Shown: positions 7,928-17,651 of the stretch, piece by piece
Numbering within the stretch: position 1 is the first letter of the stretch
How the letters are laid out: every line of letters begins with the position of its first letter
NCBI RefSeq assembly: GCF_019266065.1
Contig: NZ_LPNR01000095.1
Location: forward strand, 16,090 to 80,089
DNA: 64,000 nucleotides
Direction of reading: 5' to 3'
Source of the DNA: Nocardia sp. MH4
GTDB taxonomy: Bacteria; Actinomycetota; Actinomycetes; Mycobacteriales; Mycobacteriaceae
Position numbers and translations under genes: made by a program
The notes under the pieces: model-generated
The model's database searches: none
The model's input: the letters and a program-made list of their open reading frames with translations, nothing else
Told to the model about the DNA's origin: nothing

Positions 7928-9181
7928 CTAACCAGCGGGTTTTGTGACGATCCACTGGGCGACCGGGAGGTGCGGCCGCCACGCGGTGAACCCGCCGAGC
8001 GGTTCACCCCGGTAGATCTGGAATTTCCGCAGGGCGCCGCCGTGGGTGGCGGTCCAGTCCAGCAGCTGCGCTTCCGATTCCGCGGTGACCGCGTTGGCGA
8101 CCAGGCGACCGCCCGGACGCAGCCGCTGCCAGCACTGCTCGAACACACCGTCCTGGGTGAGCCCGCCACCGAGAAATATCGCGTCCGGTGCCGGGAATTC
8201 CCGCTCGGCAAACTCCGAGCGCACCTCGCCCCCGACCGTTATTCCGGGAACGCCGAGCGCGGCGGCATTCACCGCGATCTGTTCGCGGCGCGCGGGGAGC
8301 CGTTCGAAGGTGACGGCCCGGCACAGCGGATGGGTGCGACACCATTCGATCGCGATGCTGCCGGAGCCACCGCCGACATCCCACAGCGTCTCGCCGGGCG
8401 CCGGGGCCAGCGCGGTGACCGTCAGGGCCCGGACCTCGGCTTTGGTGAGCTGACCGTCGCCGCTGAAGGCGGAGTCGAGCAGTCCGGGCAGGCGGGTGTC
8501 CCGACGGCCGCCGGGCTCGGCGACGCAGTCGATCGCGACGACGTTGAGCGGGTCGCCGTGCGGATGGGCCCAGCGTGCCGCGGTGCCGGTGACCACCCGT
8601 TCGGCGGGCCCGCCCAGCTGTTCGAGCACGGTGAGCGTGGACGCGCCGAACCCGTTGTCGCGCAACAACCGCGCCAGCAGCGGCGGCGTGGACTCGTCCT
8701 CGCTGAGCACCAGCACTCTGCGGCCCTCGGCCAGTTCGGGCAGCACCGTGGGCAACGGCCGGGCAACCACGCTCACCACGGGGACCTCGGCCAGCGGCCA
8801 GCCCAGCCGGGCACACGCCAGCGACGCCGAGGACGGCTGCGGAAACACCCGCAGCGACCGCGCGCCGAAGCGGCGGGCCAGGGTGACACCGATGCCGTAG
8901 AACATGGGGTCGCCGCTGGCGAGCACGCCGATGCGCCGATCGGCGTTGCGCGCGAACAACTCCGGCAGGGCGGGCAGCAGCGGACTCGGCCACGGCACCG
9001 CTTCGGCGTCGCCCGGCGGGAGCAGGGCCAGCTGACGCGGCGAACCGAAGACGACCTCGCACGCGGCGATGGCGGTGCGTGCCGGCTCACCGAGCCCGGA
9101 CCAGCCGTCGGCGCCGATGCCGAGGACGACGATCGGGGAACCCGCCCAGGCCGACTCGGTCACCGCGGCATCCGGCGCCAC
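7928..9181 (-). CDS. cobL: Precorrin-6Y C5,15-methyltransferase (decarboxylating) CobL
   Basis: 417 residues, two domains. The N-terminal CbiE-like tetrapyrrole methylase spans about 1-210 (VVLGIGADGWSGL; VLASGDPMFYGIG). The C-terminal CbiT-like SAM domain (LTKAEVRALTVTALAPAPGETLWDVGGGSGSIAIEW) methylates C15 and decarboxylates. The GTG start at 9181 lies inside the end of the upstream SDR gene (22-bp overlap), so the two are one transcript. CobK follows but CobM, which in M. tuberculosis lies between them, is absent from the window. Confidence 0.93.
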   Translation of the reverse strand: MAPDAAVTESAWAGSPIVVLGIGADGWSGLGEPARTAIAACEVVFGSPRQLALLPPGDAEAVPWPSPLLPALPELFARNADRRIGVLASGDPMFYGIGVTLARRFGARSLRVFPQPSSASLACARLGWPLAEVPVVSVVARPLPTVLPELAEGRRVLVLSEDESTPPLLARLLRDNGFGASTLTVLEQLGGPAERVVTGTAARWAHPHGDPLNVVAIDCVAEPGGRRDTRLPGLLDSAFSGDGQLTKAEVRALTVTALAPAPGETLWDVGGGSGSIAIEWCRTHPLCRAVTFERLPARREQIAVNAAALGVPGITVGGEVRSEFAEREFPAPDAIFLGGGLTQDGVFEQCWQRLRPGGRLVANAVTAESEAQLLDWTATHGGALRKFQIYRGEPLGGFTAWRPHLPVAQWIVTKPAG

Positions 9182-9912
9182 ACGAACCGCGGCATCAACC
9201 GCATCACGAAGAACATCACCGCGAGCCTGCCGGGCACCGCCACGGAGGTCTTGCCCTTGCCCAGGGCACGCACGACGGCGTCGGCGACCTGACCGGGGGT
9301 GCTGGCCATCGGCGCGGGTTCCATGCCGGTGGTCATCCGGCCGATCACGAAGCCGGACCGGACCAGCAGCAGCTGGACGCCGGTGCCGTGCAGGGCGTCA
9401 CCGAGCCCGCTCGCGAAGCCGTCGAGTCCCGCTTTGGCCGAGCCGTAGACGTAGTTGGCGCGGCGCACCCGCACTCCGGCGATGGAGCTGAACACGACGA
9501 TCTGCCCGGCGTCCTGGGCCCGCAGCAGCGTCGCGAGCGTGGTCAGGATGCTGACCTGGGCGACGTAGTCGGTGTGCACGACCGCGACCGCGTGCGCCGG
9601 ATCCTGTTCGGCGCGTGCCTGATCGCCGAGCACGCCGAAAGCCACCACGGCCGTGCCGATGCCGCCGTGCTCGGCGGCGATCTTCTCCAGCAGCGGGGCG
9701 TGCGTGGCGGTGTCGTCGGCGTCGAATTCCACGGTGTGCACGGCGGTCGCGCCGGCCGCGCGTACCTGCTCGATCTCGGCGTCCAGCGCGCCGGACCGGC
9801 GGGCGGCCAGGATCACCACCCGTCCGGGCGCCAGTCGGCGCGCCACCTCGACGCCGATCTCACTGCGCCCGCCCAGGACCAGCACGGGTCCCTCGTTCTG
9901 CTGCGTTCCCAT
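9160..9912 (-). CDS. Short-chain dehydrogenase, DprE2-like (Rv2073c-type)
   Basis: 250 residues. [18 protein letters not shown] is the NAD(P)-binding loop (GGxSEIG as in DprE2), [20 protein letters not shown] supplies the catalytic Ser, Tyr and Lys, and the hydrophobic Arg-rich C-terminus ([14 protein letters not shown]) resembles DprE2. Position beside cobL and divergent from the F420 biliverdin reductase copies the Rv2072c-Rv2073c-Rv2074 arrangement, so it is the Rv2073c counterpart rather than DprE2 itself. Substrate is not known. The upstream 98 bp are shared divergently. Confidence 0.85.
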   Translation of the reverse strand: MGTQQNEGPVLVLGGRSEIGVEVARRLAPGRVVILAARRSGALDAEIEQVRAAGATAVHTVEFDADDTATHAPLLEKIAAEHGGIGTAVVAFGVLGDQARAEQDPAHAVAVVHTDYVAQVSILTTLATLLRAQDAGQIVVFSSIAGVRVRRANYVYGSAKAGLDGFASGLGDALHGTGVQLLLVRSGFVIGRMTTGMEPAPMASTPGQVADAVVRALGKGKTSVAVPGRLAVMFFVMRLMPRFVWRRMPR

Positions 9913-10010
9913 GGGCTCAGTCTGTCATCCGCCGCCGAGGCGGGACATCGGGTGGCCGGAGCCCAAACCCGTGCGGCGCGACGCCGATCGCCCCGACTAC
10001 CGTTTCCCCC

Positions 10011-10409
10011 ATGCCGACCGCCACGACACAGCTCTCCCCCGCCGCCCTCGACTTCGTCACCGAGCGGCACCTGGCCACCCTGACGACCCTGCGCGCCGAC
10101 GGCACCCCGCACGTGGTCGCGGTGGGCTTCACCTGGGATCCCGACAGCGGGATCGCGCGAGTGATCACCGACGGCGCGTCGGTGAAGGCGCGCAACGCCG
10201 CACGGGGCGGATACGCGGCGGTGAGTCAGGTCGAGGGGCCGCGCTGGCTCACCCTCGAAGGACCGGCGACCGTGCTCACCGAGGCCGACGACGTGGCCGA
10301 GGCCGTGCGCCGCTACACCGCCCGCTACCGGGTGCCACGGGAGAACCCGACCCGTGTCGTGGTGGCGATCCAGGTGCGCCGGGTGCTGTCGTCGAGCACC
10401 CTGAAGTAG
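10011..10409 (+). CDS. F420H2-dependent biliverdin reductase-like PPOX protein (Rv2074-like)
   Basis: 132 residues, a single split beta-barrel flavin/deazaflavin domain (PF01243). Recognisable blocks are [17 protein letters not shown], then [17 protein letters not shown], and [12 protein letters not shown]. Rv2074, in the same position next to the SDR, reduces biliverdin-IXalpha with F420H2 in the cytosol. The similarity plus synteny supports the same role here. It meets the M24 peptidase tail to tail with a 10-bp gap. Confidence 0.85.
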   Translation: MPTATTQLSPAALDFVTERHLATLTTLRADGTPHVVAVGFTWDPDSGIARVITDGASVKARNAARGGYAAVSQVEGPRWLTLEGPATVLTEADDVAEAVRRYTARYRVPRENPTRVVVAIQVRRVLSSSTLK

Positions 10410-10419
10410 CCCGCGCCGC

Positions 10420-11547
10420 CTACAGGACGGTCAGACCGTGCGGGCGGTTGTTCATCGACTCGGCGCCGTCGGCGGTGACGACCACGATGTCCTCGATCCG
10501 GGCGCCCCACTTCCCGCGGAAGTAGATGCCGGGTTCGATGCTGAACGCCATGCCCGGTTCGAGCACCAGGTCGTTGCCCGCCACGATGTAGGGCTCCTCG
10601 TGCACCGACAGGCCGATGCCGTGGCCGGTGCGGTGCACGAAGGCGTCGCCCAGGCCCGCGTCGGCCAGCAGGGTGCGCGCGGCCGCGTCGATGGACTCCG
10701 CGGTCACCCCCGGGCGTACCGCGGCCACCGCGGCGGCCTGGGCGGCCTCGAGCAGCGCCATCTGCTCGGCGACCTGCTTGCTCGGCGACCCGAGCACGTA
10801 GGTGCGGGTGGAGTCGGAGAAGTAGCCGGGTTCGACGGGGCCGCCGATATCGATGACGACGACGTCCCCGGCCTCGATCACCCGGTCGGAGACGCCGTGG
10901 TGCGGGTCGGCGCCGTGCGGGCCGCTGCCGACGATGACGAACGCCGCCTCGGTATGGCCCTCCTCGACGATGGCGGCGGCGATGTCGGCGCCCACCTCGA
11001 CCTCGGTCCGGCCGGGACGCAGGAATTCGCCCATCCTGGCGTGCACCCGGTCGATGGCGGCGCCCGCCCGGCGCAGCGCCTCGATCTCGGCCTCGTCCTT
11101 GATCATCCGCGACTGCCGCAGCACGGGCGTCGCCGAGGCGGGCAGGCCGGTGGTCGATTCCGCGAGCGGGATCAGGTGCAGCGCGGGCATGGCGTCGGCG
11201 ACGGCGATGCGCGAGCCGGCGTGCAGGGTCGAGCGCACCAGCTGATACGGGTCGACGCCGTCGACCCAGTCCAGGATCTGCAGACCGAGTTCACCGGCGG
11301 CCGACCCGTCGAGCGAGGCCAGCTCGAGTTTCGGGATCACCACCGACGGCGTCGAGCCGTCGGCGGGAATCACCAGGCAGGTGAGCCGTTCGAAGGATTC
11401 GGCGGCCGATCCGATGAGGTACCGCAGATCGGGGCCCGGGGTGATGAGCAGGGCGTCCAGATGCGCCGCGCGCATCAGTTCGACCGCCCGCTCCAGCCGC
11501 TGACCGTAGACATTCGCCGCGAACCTGGCATCCGTGTGCGCGCTCAT
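10420..11547 (-). CDS. M24 family metallopeptidase, Xaa-Pro dipeptidase/aminopeptidase (PepE-like)
   Basis: 375 residues from the ATG at 11547. It has an N-terminal creatinase-like domain (1-~130) and a C-terminal pita-bread domain with the five metal ligands visible: Asp in [21 protein letters not shown] (two), His in [16 protein letters not shown], Glu in [14 protein letters not shown] and Glu in RIEDIVVV. It should cleave Xaa-Pro bonds in the cytosol. It is divergent from the 5'-3' exonuclease, as Rv2089c is from Rv2090. Confidence 0.88.
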   Translation of the reverse strand: MSAHTDARFAANVYGQRLERAVELMRAAHLDALLITPGPDLRYLIGSAAESFERLTCLVIPADGSTPSVVIPKLELASLDGSAAGELGLQILDWVDGVDPYQLVRSTLHAGSRIAVADAMPALHLIPLAESTTGLPASATPVLRQSRMIKDEAEIEALRRAGAAIDRVHARMGEFLRPGRTEVEVGADIAAAIVEEGHTEAAFVIVGSGPHGADPHHGVSDRVIEAGDVVVIDIGGPVEPGYFSDSTRTYVLGSPSKQVAEQMALLEAAQAAAVAAVRPGVTAESIDAAARTLLADAGLGDAFVHRTGHGIGLSVHEEPYIVAGNDLVLEPGMAFSIEPGIYFRGKWGARIEDIVVVTADGAESMNNRPHGLTVL

Positions 11548-11665
11548 AGGATCCGACGTTACCCGCCGCGGGCGCACGGGCCCAGGACGGCGTGATCTCC
11601 CGGGCACCGGACGCGCGTGCCGCGCGGCGGGCGCCGGACGGAGCTTTCGGGGCACAATCGACCCC

Positions 11666-12637
11666 GTGACCGCTGACCAGACCTCCCGTGGGCCCCTGCT
11701 GATCCTCGACGGCGCCAGCCTGTGGTTCCGCGCCTATTACGCGATCCCCGACAAGCTCAGGGCCGACGACGGACGCTCGGTGAACGCGCTGCGCGGATTC
11801 ACCGACATGGTGGCTTCGCTGATCACCAAGCACCGGCCGAGCAGGCTGGTGGTCGGGCTCGACCTGGACTGGCGGCCGCCGTTCCGGGTGGCGCTGGTGC
11901 CGTCGTACAAGGCGCACCGGCTCGACACCAGCTCCGGCGCGGCACCGGGCGCCGAGGAGGTGCCCGACACGCTCACCCCACAGGTCGAGATGATCCTCGA
12001 GGTGCTCGCGGCGGCCGGGATCGCCACCGGCGGGGCCGAGGGGCTCGAAGCCGACGACGTGCTCGGCACGCTGGCCAGCCGGGAACGCACCGATCCGGTG
12101 GTCGTCGTCAGCGGTGACCGCGATCTGCTGCAGCTGGTCCGCGACGAGCCCGCGCCGCCGGTGCGAGTCCTCTACGCGGGCCGCGGCCTGGCCAAGGCCG
12201 AACTGTTCGGCCCCGTCGAGGTGTCGGCGAAATACGGTGTGCCGGAACAGAACGCGGGACCCGCCTACGCCGACATGGCGACCCTGCGCGGCGACGCCTC
12301 CGACGGACTGCCCGGTGTCGCCGGCATCGGCGACAAATCCGCCGCGCAGCTGATCTCGAAGTTCGGTTCGCTCGACGCCCTGCTGGCCGCGGTCGACGAT
12401 CCCGGATCCGACCTCGCCAAGGGGGTGCGGGCGAAACTGGTTGCGGCCCAGGAGTACCTGAAGGTCGCCGCGCCGGTCGTGCAGGTGGTGCGCGATGCCG
12501 AGGTGATCCTGTCCGGGCCCGACACGCTGCCCGCGACCCCGGCCGACCCCGATCGGCTGCTCGCCCTGGCGAGCGCCTACAACGCCGAGAGCCCGATCAC
12601 CCGGCTCGTCACCGCGCTGACGGCGGCCCACCGCTGA
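11666..12637 (+). CDS. 5'-3' exonuclease, Pol I N-terminal-like, stand-alone (Rv2090-like)
   Basis: 323 residues from GTG 11666. [40 protein letters not shown] and [22 protein letters not shown] are the metal-binding and helix-hairpin-helix motifs of FEN/5'-nuclease enzymes. It lacks polymerase domains, so it is a free-standing flap/5'-3' exonuclease expected to act in Okazaki maturation or repair. A shared hairpin terminator follows. Confidence 0.9.
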   Translation: MTADQTSRGPLLILDGASLWFRAYYAIPDKLRADDGRSVNALRGFTDMVASLITKHRPSRLVVGLDLDWRPPFRVALVPSYKAHRLDTSSGAAPGAEEVPDTLTPQVEMILEVLAAAGIATGGAEGLEADDVLGTLASRERTDPVVVVSGDRDLLQLVRDEPAPPVRVLYAGRGLAKAELFGPVEVSAKYGVPEQNAGPAYADMATLRGDASDGLPGVAGIGDKSAAQLISKFGSLDALLAAVDDPGSDLAKGVRAKLVAAQEYLKVAAPVVQVVRDAEVILSGPDTLPATPADPDRLLALASAYNAESPITRLVTALTAAHR

Positions 12638-12644
12638 CACGACG

Positions 12645-12676
12645 CCGGGCCGCCCGCGTACCCGCGGACGGCCCGG
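12645..12676. terminator. Bidirectional hairpin terminator
   Basis: CCGGGCCG (12645-12652) pairs with CGGCCCGG (12669-12676), with further inner GC pairing, between two genes that converge. It can serve both. Confidence 0.7.
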
Positions 12677-12695
12677 ACATCGTCGGTGCGGCAGC

Positions 12696-13424
12696 CTAGT
12701 TCGGGCGACCGACCTCGTAGGTGCCGTCGTCCTTGGTGATCTTGACGGTGACCTTCTTCGCCTCACCGCTGACCTTCAGATCGCAGGTGAAGGTCGCGTC
12801 GACCTTCACCTCCTGACCCGAGGGGCACGACACGTCGGAAACGTCGGCGATGCCGTAGGAGTCCTTCAGCACGCGCGAGACGCCGTCCTGCACGGCGGCG
12901 GAGTCGAGTTCGTCGGAGGAGAACACGACCAGGAGCAGACCGACGACGGCGGCGAGCACCAGCACGCCCGCCGCGATCAGACCGATCACCAGGCCCTTGC
13001 CCTTGCCGCCGGACGACGGGGGCTGCTGGCCCCACTGCTGCTGACCGGGCTGCTGCGGCTGCTGTCCCCACTGCTGCTGCGGCTGCTGACCCCACTGCTG
13101 CCCGGCGTTGGCGCCCTGGGCGTTCCAGTCCTGCGGCGGCGGCTGGGTCTGCCCCCACTGCTGCTGCGGGCCGGTCGGCTGCTGCGGCTGCTGTCCCCAC
13201 TGCGGCTGCTGGGCAGGCTGCTGCGGCTGCTGACCCCACTGCGGCTGCGGCTGCTGCGCGTTCGGGTCACCCCAGTGCTGGGTGGGCTGGGCCTGCTGCG
13301 GCTGCTGCCCACCACCCCAGTGCTGGGTGGGACCGGCGCCACCGGCCCCCTGCTGACCTCCCCAGTGCTGGGTGGGATCGTTGCTTCCCTCCCCTGGGCC
13401 ATTCGGTCCGTACGGGCCGCTCAT
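12696..13424 (-). CDS. Single-pass membrane protein with QPQ/PTQHWG repeats and DUF4333 domain (Rv2091c-like)
   Basis: 242 residues from the ATG at 13424, preceded by GGAGG. Residues 1-~150 are low complexity, with three PTQHWG units and many WGQQPQQ units. A transmembrane helix (LVIGLIAAGVLVLAAVVGLLLVV) follows and then a ~75-residue extracytoplasmic DUF4333 domain with two Cys (VSCPSGQE, FTCDLK) that probably form a disulfide. It occupies the Rv2091c position beside helY. The cytoplasmic repeat tail may mediate protein contacts or phase behaviour; function is unknown. Confidence 0.82.
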   Translation of the reverse strand: MSGPYGPNGPGEGSNDPTQHWGGQQGAGGAGPTQHWGGGQQPQQAQPTQHWGDPNAQQPQPQWGQQPQQPAQQPQWGQQPQQPTGPQQQWGQTQPPPQDWNAQGANAGQQWGQQPQQQWGQQPQQPGQQQWGQQPPSSGGKGKGLVIGLIAAGVLVLAAVVGLLLVVFSSDELDSAAVQDGVSRVLKDSYGIADVSDVSCPSGQEVKVDATFTCDLKVSGEAKKVTVKITKDDGTYEVGRPN

Positions 13425-13543
13425 CCACTCGCCTCCACTCGCATCGTTGTACATACGGTAGCCCCCCGCGCCAGGCCAGCCGCTTTCGCACGACTCCGCC
13501 ATCACGGTCGGTACGCCAAGAAATCAAATCACAGACATATCCA

Positions 13544-16240
13544 CTACGCGGCGTCCACCGCAACGACACCCCGCCGAACGGCACGGACCGCCTTGGCGGC
13601 GGTGGCCGCGACCTCGGGGTCGTCGGCGGTGTTGTGGATCTGGTCGAGCAGGTCGATGACCTGCCTGCACCAGCGCACGAAATCGCCCGCCGACAGCGGC
13701 GTGCCCTGATCGCCACTGGCCAGCAACGCCTCGGCCAATGCGTCGCCGCGAGCCCACTTGTACACGCCGGTGACGAAACCGAGGTCGGGTTCGCGGGTCG
13801 GCGGCAGCTTGTGCCGCGCCTCGTCGGAGCGCAGCTGGGTCCACACCTCGATGGTCGCGCCGACCGCCCGGCGGATCGGTTCGGTCGGGCCGGACGCGGT
13901 GAGGAACCCGCCTTCCTGGCGCGACTCGTAGACCAGCGTGGAGACCACGGCCGCGAGTTCGGCCGGACCCAGCCCGCGCCACAGCCCCTGACGCAACACC
14001 TCGGCGACCACCAGATCGCTCTCGGCGTAGATCCGGGCCAGCCGCCTGCCGTCGGCGGTCACCTCGCCGTGCTCGACGAACCCCCGTTCCTCGAGCAGCC
14101 CGACGATCCGGTCGAAGGTGCGCGCCAGCGAATTCGTCGTCGCGGCAACCTTCTGGCGCATCGACTCGGTCTCGCGCGCCAGCCGGGCGTAGCGCTCGCC
14201 GGTGCGGCTGAGCTGTTCGCGGTCGGGCCGGTTGTGCGCCGGGTGCGAGCGCAGGCTGCGGCGCAGCGTGGACAGTTCACGGTCCTCGCCGCCGCGCGTG
14301 TGATCGTTGCGCCTGCGCCTGCCCGGCGCGGAGATCCCGGTGCTGCGCAGCGCCGAGGCCAGGTCGCGGCGGATGCGCGCGGTGCGGTGATCGACGCGCC
14401 GTGGCAACCGCATGTGCCCGAGCGCTTCGGCGGGCACGGGGAAGTCCGCCGCCGAGACCCGGCCCGCCCAGTGGTCCTCGGTGAGTACCAGCGGACGCGG
14501 GTCGCCGGGAGTCTGGTCGGGTTCCAGGATCACCGCGAGCCCGGCCCGCCTGCCCGACGGAATCGCCACCACGTCACCGCGGCGCAGTTCGATCAGGGCC
14601 TTGACGGCGGCACCGCGTCGATCGGCGCGACCCTGCTGCTGGATCTCGCGCTCGCGCTGCTTGATCCGCTCGCGCAGCGACATGTACTCCATGAACCCGC
14701 CGTCGACGCCACCGAGCTGGCTCTCCAGTTTGCGCATCGCGCCCTGGTTGCGTTCGATGCCGCGCACCAGCCCGACGACCGACCGGTCGGCCTGGAACTG
14801 GGCGAAGGACCGCTCGAGCAGCGCTCGCGCCTCTTGCGCGCCCATCCGGTCGATCAGATTGATCGACATGTTGTACCCGGGGCGGAAGGAACTGCGCAGC
14901 GGATAGGTGCGGGTGGAGGCCAGGCCCGCGACCGCGCTGGTGTCGACCTCGGGCTGCCACAGCACCACCGCGTGGCCTTCGACGTCGATGCCGCGCCTGC
15001 CCGCCCGACCGGTGAGCTGGGTGTACTCCCCCGGCGTCAGTTCGGCGTGCGATTCACCGTTGAACTTCACCAGGCGCTCGAGCACGACGGTCCGCGCGGG
15101 CATGTTGATGCCGAGCGCCAGCGTCTCGGTGGCGAACACGGCCCGCACCAGGCCCTTGACGAACAGCTCCTCGACGGTGTGCCGGAACGCGGGCAGCATG
15201 CCGGCGTGATGGGCGGCCAGACCGCGGTGCAGCGCCTCGCGCCATTCCCAGTAGCCGAGCACCTCGAGGTCGCCCTTGGGCAGGTCGCCGGTGTGCTTCT
15301 CGATGATCTCGTCGATGTGGGCGGCGTCGTCGGGCCTGCTCAGGTCGAGGCGGGCGCGCAGGCACTGGGCCAGCGCGCCGTCGCAGCCCGCGCGACTGAA
15401 GATGAAGGTGATCGCCGGCAGCAAGCCTTCCTCGTCGAGGCGAGCCAGCACCTCCGGACGCGGCAGCGGGCGGAAGTTGCCGCGACCACCGCGCCCGCGC
15501 GGACCGCCGTAGCCCTGCATCCGGTCGGCGGCCTCGCGCTGGCGGATGAACCGCACCAGGTCCTCGTCGACCAGCACCTTCTGGTCGCTGGACTTGGTGT
15601 CGAACAGGTCGAACATCCGCCGGCCGACCATCACGTGCTGCCACAGCGGCACCGGCCTGGTCTCGTCGACCACCACGGCGGTGTCACCGCGCACGGTCTC
15701 CATCCACGCGCCGAACTCCTCGGCGTTGGACACCGTCGCCGACAGGCTCACCAGGCGCACGTCCGCCGACAGGTGCAGGATGACTTCCTCCCACACCGCG
15801 CCGCGGAACCGGTCGGCCAGGTAGTGCACCTCGTCCATCACGACATAGGACAGTCCCCGCAGCGAATCCGAGGACGCGTAGAGCATGTTGCGCAGCACCT
15901 CGGTGGTCATCACGACCACGGGCGCGTCGGGGTTGATCGACTGGTCCCCGGTGAGCAGGCCGACGCTGTCGCGGCCGTAGCGCGCGGTCAGGTCGGCGAA
16001 CTTCTGGTTCGACAGCGCCTTGATCGGCGTGGTGTAGAAGCATTTGCCGCCCGAGGCCAGCGCGAGATGGACCGCGAACTCACCGACGATCGTCTTGCCC
16101 GCGCCGGTCGGGGCGCACACGAGCACGCTGTGCCCGTCCTCCAGCGCCGCGCAGGCGGTCCGCTGGAAAGGGTCGAGATCGAAAGAGATTTCGCTGGCGA
16201 ACTGCGCCAACTCGTTGGCCCGCGCGGGAGAATCGGTCAC
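13544..16240 (-). CDS. helY: Ski2-like DEAD/DEAH-box RNA helicase HelY
   Basis: 898 residues. Walker A is APTGAGKTIVGEFAVHLAL, motif II VMDEVHYLAD, motif III SLSATVSN and motif VI QLTGRAGRRGID, the Ski2/Mtr4 arrangement, followed by an arch-like insert and a C-terminal DSHCT region. It unwinds structured RNA in turnover or processing. It starts (GTG) 3 bp after the tatC stop, so helY is co-transcribed with tatC, as in Rv2092c-Rv2093c. Confidence 0.92.
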   Translation of the reverse strand: MTDSPARANELAQFASEISFDLDPFQRTACAALEDGHSVLVCAPTGAGKTIVGEFAVHLALASGGKCFYTTPIKALSNQKFADLTARYGRDSVGLLTGDQSINPDAPVVVMTTEVLRNMLYASSDSLRGLSYVVMDEVHYLADRFRGAVWEEVILHLSADVRLVSLSATVSNAEEFGAWMETVRGDTAVVVDETRPVPLWQHVMVGRRMFDLFDTKSSDQKVLVDEDLVRFIRQREAADRMQGYGGPRGRGGRGNFRPLPRPEVLARLDEEGLLPAITFIFSRAGCDGALAQCLRARLDLSRPDDAAHIDEIIEKHTGDLPKGDLEVLGYWEWREALHRGLAAHHAGMLPAFRHTVEELFVKGLVRAVFATETLALGINMPARTVVLERLVKFNGESHAELTPGEYTQLTGRAGRRGIDVEGHAVVLWQPEVDTSAVAGLASTRTYPLRSSFRPGYNMSINLIDRMGAQEARALLERSFAQFQADRSVVGLVRGIERNQGAMRKLESQLGGVDGGFMEYMSLRERIKQREREIQQQGRADRRGAAVKALIELRRGDVVAIPSGRRAGLAVILEPDQTPGDPRPLVLTEDHWAGRVSAADFPVPAEALGHMRLPRRVDHRTARIRRDLASALRSTGISAPGRRRRNDHTRGGEDRELSTLRRSLRSHPAHNRPDREQLSRTGERYARLARETESMRQKVAATTNSLARTFDRIVGLLEERGFVEHGEVTADGRRLARIYAESDLVVAEVLRQGLWRGLGPAELAAVVSTLVYESRQEGGFLTASGPTEPIRRAVGATIEVWTQLRSDEARHKLPPTREPDLGFVTGVYKWARGDALAEALLASGDQGTPLSAGDFVRWCRQVIDLLDQIHNTADDPEVAATAAKAVRAVRRGVVAVDAA

Positions 16241-16243
16241 CCG

Positions 16244-17197
16244 TCAGAGCGTATCGGAGTAGTCCGACACCGGGCGTGTGGTTTTCTCCGGGTCGGCGAC
16301 CGGGTCCGCGGGCCGCACCGGATCCGGCGTGTCCAGCGGAGAGGCTTCCTCGTCCGACAGCGCGCCCCAGCCCTCGTTCACCGCGCGACGGGCCCGGCGG
16401 GCGTCGTTGAACCGGGCGAACTGCACCGCCAATTCGAACAGCACCGTCAGCGCGATCGCCAGCGCCAGCATCGAGAACGGGTCCTGCGGGGTCACGATCG
16501 CCGCGAAGACGAACAGGCCGAAGATGATGCCGCGCCGCCACGCTTTGAGCTTCACGTACGGCAGCACGCCGACCAGGTTCAGCCCGATGATGACCAGCGG
16601 CGTCTCGAAGCTGACGCCGAAGATGATCAGCAACTGGATGATGAAGCCGAAGTACTGGGTACCACTGAGCGCGGTGATCTGGACGTTGTCACCGATGGTC
16701 AACAGGAACGACAACGCGTGCGAGACGACGACGTAGGCCAGCACGGCGCCGGTCACGAACAGCACGGTGCCCGACACCACGAACCCGACCGCGTAGCGGC
16801 GTTCCTTGGCGTAGAGGCCGGGGGTGATGAAGGCCCACAGTTGGTACAGCCAGAACGGCGCCGCCATCACGACACCGGCGGTGAAGCCGACCTTCAAGCG
16901 CAGCATGAACTGTTCGAAGGGCGCGGTCGCCAGCAGGCGGCAGGCGCCGTCGGGGCTCAGACTCGCCCTGGCCGACTCGGGCAGCGCACAGTACGGTCCG
17001 CGCAGGATCTCGCCCAGGCTGTCGATGCCGAAGAACGGGTGCGCGTACCAGAAGAAGCCGACGAGCGTGGTGACCGCGATCGCGGCCAGCGCCAGCAACA
17101 GCCGGGTGCGCAGTTCCTGCAGGTGCTCGACCAACGACATGGTGCCGTCGGGATTCGTCCTGCGCTTGCTGCGCCGTGGATCGAATGGAATGCGCAT
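16244..17197 (-). CDS. tatC: Sec-independent protein translocase TatC
   Basis: 317 residues, six predicted membrane helices. TatC signatures are [17 protein letters not shown] in the N-terminal cytoplasmic segment, the [19 protein letters not shown] loop and [17 protein letters not shown] 20-residue basic extension precedes the usual N-terminus and a ~55-residue acidic/Pro tail follows the last helix, which is common in actinobacteria. It binds twin-arginine signal peptides. A hairpin separates it from tatA upstream; helY follows at 3 bp. Confidence 0.94.
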   Translation of the reverse strand: MRIPFDPRRSKRRTNPDGTMSLVEHLQELRTRLLLALAAIAVTTLVGFFWYAHPFFGIDSLGEILRGPYCALPESARASLSPDGACRLLATAPFEQFMLRLKVGFTAGVVMAAPFWLYQLWAFITPGLYAKERRYAVGFVVSGTVLFVTGAVLAYVVVSHALSFLLTIGDNVQITALSGTQYFGFIIQLLIIFGVSFETPLVIIGLNLVGVLPYVKLKAWRRGIIFGLFVFAAIVTPQDPFSMLALAIALTVLFELAVQFARFNDARRARRAVNEGWGALSDEEASPLDTPDPVRPADPVADPEKTTRPVSDYSDTL

Positions 17198-17252
17198 GGT
17201 GGGTGGTGGCCTCTAACCCTCGGTCCGGCGGATGCTCGACAACAGCACTCAG

Positions 17253-17279
17253 CCCCGGAGCGGTTGTCTCGCTCCGGGG
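17253..17279 (-). terminator. Hairpin between tatA and tatC (partial terminator or attenuator)
   Basis: CCCCGGAGCG (17253-17262) and CGCTCCGGGG (17270-17279) are perfect complements around a 7-nt loop, within the 95-bp gap between tatA and tatC on the same strand. It may lower tatC-helY transcription relative to tatA. Confidence 0.65.
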
Positions 17280-17292
17280 GTGAACACCGAGG

Positions 17293-17559
17293 TCAGGCCG
17301 ACTTCTGGCCCTGCTGCGGTTCGACGATCGGAGTCTGCGCCTGCGGGGCCGAGGCGGGCAGCTGCTGCTGCGGCGCCGGGGTGGCGGTCGGCGGGGTGGC
17401 CGGGGTGGCCGACTCCGACTGCATCTGCCCGACCTCGCTCTTGAAGATCCGCAGCGACCGGCCGAGACCGCGCGCCGCGTCCGGCAGCCGCTTCGCGCCG
17501 AAGAGCAGGACGAACAGCAACGCGATGATCAGCAGGTGCGTCCAGCTGAACGTGCCCAT
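17293..17559 (-). CDS. tatA: Twin-arginine translocase subunit TatA
   Basis: 88 residues from the ATG at 17559 behind GGAGGT. One N-terminal membrane helix ([21 protein letters not shown]) is followed by the [23 protein letters not shown] amphipathic hinge and helix of TatA/E, then a Pro/Gln/Ala-rich tail. TatA oligomers form the transport-competent patch in the membrane. It is followed by a hairpin and tatC. Confidence 0.95.
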   Translation of the reverse strand: MGTFSWTHLLIIALLFVLLFGAKRLPDAARGLGRSLRIFKSEVGQMQSESATPATPPTATPAPQQQLPASAPQAQTPIVEPQQGQKSA

Positions 17560-17651
17560 TATCAGATACCTCCAAAGACTGTGGTGATTACCGATGCTAC
17601 CTGCACTCGGACCGTGGTGACCGGTCACCCGCAGCGGTGTTCGCCACGCGT

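Noticed and set aside
13634..17587. A very long plus-strand open frame (over 1300 codons) antisense to helY, tatC and tatA
   Set aside because: Its protein is Gln/His/Arg/Gly low-complexity typical of antisense frames in GC-rich DNA, while the minus-strand genes have complete family motifs.
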